A stretch of 6,864 nt of DNA from an uncultured Myxococcales bacterium (GTDB taxonomy: Bacteria; Myxococcota_A; UBA9042), in assembly GCA_937915965.1 (NCBI GenBank), contig CALGHC010000473.1, positions 1 to 6,864 of the forward strand, given 5' to 3'. Positions 5,517 through 6,864 of this stretch are shown piece by piece. The position numbers and the translations under genes were made by a program. The notes under the pieces are model-generated. The model made no database searches and was not told the origin of the DNA. It worked only from the letters and a program-made list of their open reading frames with translations. Numbering within the stretch: position 1 is the first letter of the stretch; the number at the start of each line of letters is the position of its first letter.

Positions 5517-6864
5517 ATGATCTGGACCATCCGTGCCCTGCCCCGTTTCGCTGCGCTGGCTGCGGCGGTCGTCTTGTGCGCCAGCGTCCCGGCGCGGGCC
5601 GCTGCGCCGCCCGCGGTGCTGGCGGTCGAGGGCTTGCTGCACACAGTTGGCGGTGGGCCGGTTGCCGACGGCGCCTACACGCTGACCCTGCGCATCTACC
5701 CCGATCTGGACGCCGAGAAGGCTGTGTACAAGGAGATCCACATCGCGATCGAGGTCAGCAACGGTGGCTTCCACCTGCTGCTGGGCGGTAGCGACGCCGA
5801 GAACGCGATCCCCTTAGATCTATTTGCCAAACACCCAGCGGCGGCGCTGTCAGTCCAGGTGGCGATCGAACCCGAGCTGCCGCGGGTGCGCTTGCACGCG
5901 GTGCCCTACGCTTTGCACGCCGCAGCGGCGGACACGATCGCAGGTGGCCTCACGGGCGACAAGCTCGCCGCTGGCTCCGTGCCAGACAGCGCGCTGTCAT
6001 TCAACTACGCAACATCAAACAAGAAAGGCGGCGCGGCGCTGGCGCTCGCCTGCACTGGCTGTGTCGACCTTGAGGCGCTCGCGCCTGGGGTGCTCGACGC
6101 CAAACATGTCGCCTTCGAGGTGGGCCAGAAGTCGTCCACCGTCTACATCGAGCTGCTCGCGCTCTTTGCAGCGCTGAAGTTTGACGGCAGCCAGGTCGGC
6201 ATCGCCAAGAACCCCGGCAACCTCTGCGCGCTCGACGTCAGCAGCGACGGCGGCACCACGTGCGTGGACGGCGCACCCGCACTGTGGACCCGCTTCGCCG
6301 GTGGTGACGTGGAAATGAGCAAGCTCGCCATCGAGGGTCAGCTGGTCTACCGCAAGGACCAGGGACGCAGTTGGGTGTACGCCAAGGGCGTATGGCGACG
6401 CATCGCGTTCGACACGGCGTGTGGCGACGGCATCGTTGAAGGCGGAGAGGAGTGCGATGACGGCAAGGACAACGCGGCGGCGCCCGACAAGTGCCGGCCA
6501 AACTGCGCGAAGCCGGTGTGCGGGGACAAGATCGCGGATAGCGGCGAGGCCTGCGACGACGGCAACGAGCTCGACCTGGACGCCTGCGTGAGCTGCAAGC
6601 TGGCGACCTGCGGCGATGCCCATATCCAACTGGGCGTAGAAGAATGCGACGATGGCGCGGCCAACGCCAACACCCCCGACAAGTGCCGCCTGACGTGCAA
6701 GAAGCCGGCCTGTGGCGACCAGATCGTCGACAGCGGCGAGACCTGCGACGACGGCAACGGTCAGGGAGGTGACGGCTGCTCGGCCGCTTGCAAGCTGGAA
6801 GTCACCAAGAGCTGCGCGGACATCCTCTCGACGGCGCCCGGTTCGCCTAGCGGGGTCTACAGTG
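5517..6864 (+). CDS. Secreted modular protein with shared N-terminal base, DUF4215 repeats and start of a fibrinogen-like domain (3' partial)
   Basis: The frame opens at ATG 5517 and has no stop before the window ends (449 codons visible). A signal peptide is clear (Arg-containing start, FAALAAAVVLCASV core, likely cleavage after ARA at 28; Cys21 is not in a good lipobox). Residues 34-140 match the base domain of the divergent minus-strand gene, with GGPVADGxY and EPELPRV in both. One FNYATSxxKGGAA...CTGC module follows at 162-182. The middle has a fibre-like stretch (VGIAKNPG...CALDV, near 225-240) and a QLVYRKDQ...GVWRRI motif. Residues 302-426 hold four DUF4215/Myxococcus Cys-rich repeats. 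Residue 433 onward (SCADILSTAPGSPSGVYS) looks like the start of a bacterial fibrinogen-like GGGW domain. Likely a secreted, surface-exposed binding protein; ligand unknown. No enzyme motif seen. Confidence 0.92.
   Translation, partial: MIWTIRALPRFAALAAAVVLCASVPARAAAPPAVLAVEGLLHTVGGGPVADGAYTLTLRIYPDLDAEKAVYKEIHIAIEVSNGGFHLLLGGSDAENAIPLDLFAKHPAAALSVQVAIEPELPRVRLHAVPYALHAAAADTIAGGLTGDKLAAGSVPDSALSFNYATSNKKGGAALALACTGCVDLEALAPGVLDAKHVAFEVGQKSSTVYIELLALFAALKFDGSQVGIAKNPGNLCALDVSSDGGTTCVDGAPALWTRFAGGDVEMSKLAIEGQLVYRKDQGRSWVYAKGVWRRIAFDTACGDGIVEGGEECDDGKDNAAAPDKCRPNCAKPVCGDKIADSGEACDDGNELDLDACVSCKLATCGDAHIQLGVEECDDGAANANTPDKCRLTCKKPACGDQIVDSGETCDDGNGQGGDGCSAACKLEVTKSCADILSTAPGSPSGVYS
6420..6800 (+). 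repeat. Four DUF4215 / Myxococcus cysteine-rich repeats in A-B-A-B order
   Basis: Each unit has the family signature CGDxxxxxGExCDDG (one has GVEECDDG) followed by a short Cys pair. Units 1 and 3 share a longer loop with a PDKCRxxC ending; units 2 and 4 share xDSGExCDDGN and end in CKL. The alternating types show that a two-repeat block was duplicated. DUF4215 repeats are common in extracellular proteins of Myxococcota and are thought to be disulfide-stabilised. Confidence 0.88.
6813..6864 (+). other. Start of a probable fibrinogen-like (GGGW-type) domain, cut by the window end
   Basis: The segment CADILSTAPGSPSGVYS matches the opening of bacterial fibrinogen-like domains (C-x-x-I/L-L followed by Ser/Asn-Gly-Val-Tyr), which continue into a YCDM...GGGW core. 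Only 17 residues are visible, so the core itself is not seen. Confidence 0.55.

Noticed and set aside
5577..5579. Cys21 of the third gene as a lipobox cysteine
   Set aside because: The residue before it is Leu, not Gly/Ala/Ser, and a good signal-peptidase I site (ARA) follows.

Overview
The window is GC-rich (roughly two thirds or more G+C by eye). It carries three long genes for exported, cysteine- or glycine-rich surface proteins and almost nothing else. A MYXO-CTERM-type sorting tail on the first protein, DUF4215/Myxococcus cysteine-rich repeats on the third, and a large extracellular repeat protein carrying M23 and C39-like domains all point to a Myxococcota (former deltaproteobacterial) chromosome. 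Species cannot be told from the sequence.

Layout: (1) nt 1-3447, plus strand, is the 3' part of a gene whose start lies upstream of the window. Its product has a six-cysteine repeat, an M23 metallopeptidase domain with all five expected active-site residues, twelve more six-cysteine repeats with invariant core spacing, a C39-like papain-fold domain whose catalytic Cys is replaced by Ser, and a MYXO-CTERM tail with an unusual extra 41 residues. (2) nt 5273-3429, minus strand, is a complete 614-residue secreted protein with a stalk-like N-terminal half and a large glycine-rich C-terminal domain. It converges on gene 1 and the two coding ends overlap by 19 bp, in and beside a small tandem repeat. 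(3) nt 5274-5516 is a 243-bp divergent promoter region with a 13-bp direct repeat. (4) nt 5517-6864, plus strand, is a gene that runs off the window. It is paralogous to gene 2 in its N-terminal half but carries four DUF4215 repeats and the start of a probable fibrinogen-like GGGW-type domain instead of the glycine-rich head.

Taken together this looks like a surface/extracellular protein locus: a cell-surface-sorted wall peptidase on a long disulfide-rich rod, next to a divergent pair of modular adhesin-like proteins that share a base and differ in their heads. The link between gene 1 and the pair is inferred only from proximity. The most notable points are the 13-copy cysteine repeat, the M23 domain that appears nested in a half-repeat, the C39-like pseudo-active site, and the shared-base/different-head paralogs. 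No RNA genes, CRISPR arrays, insertion sequences or intrinsic terminators were seen.
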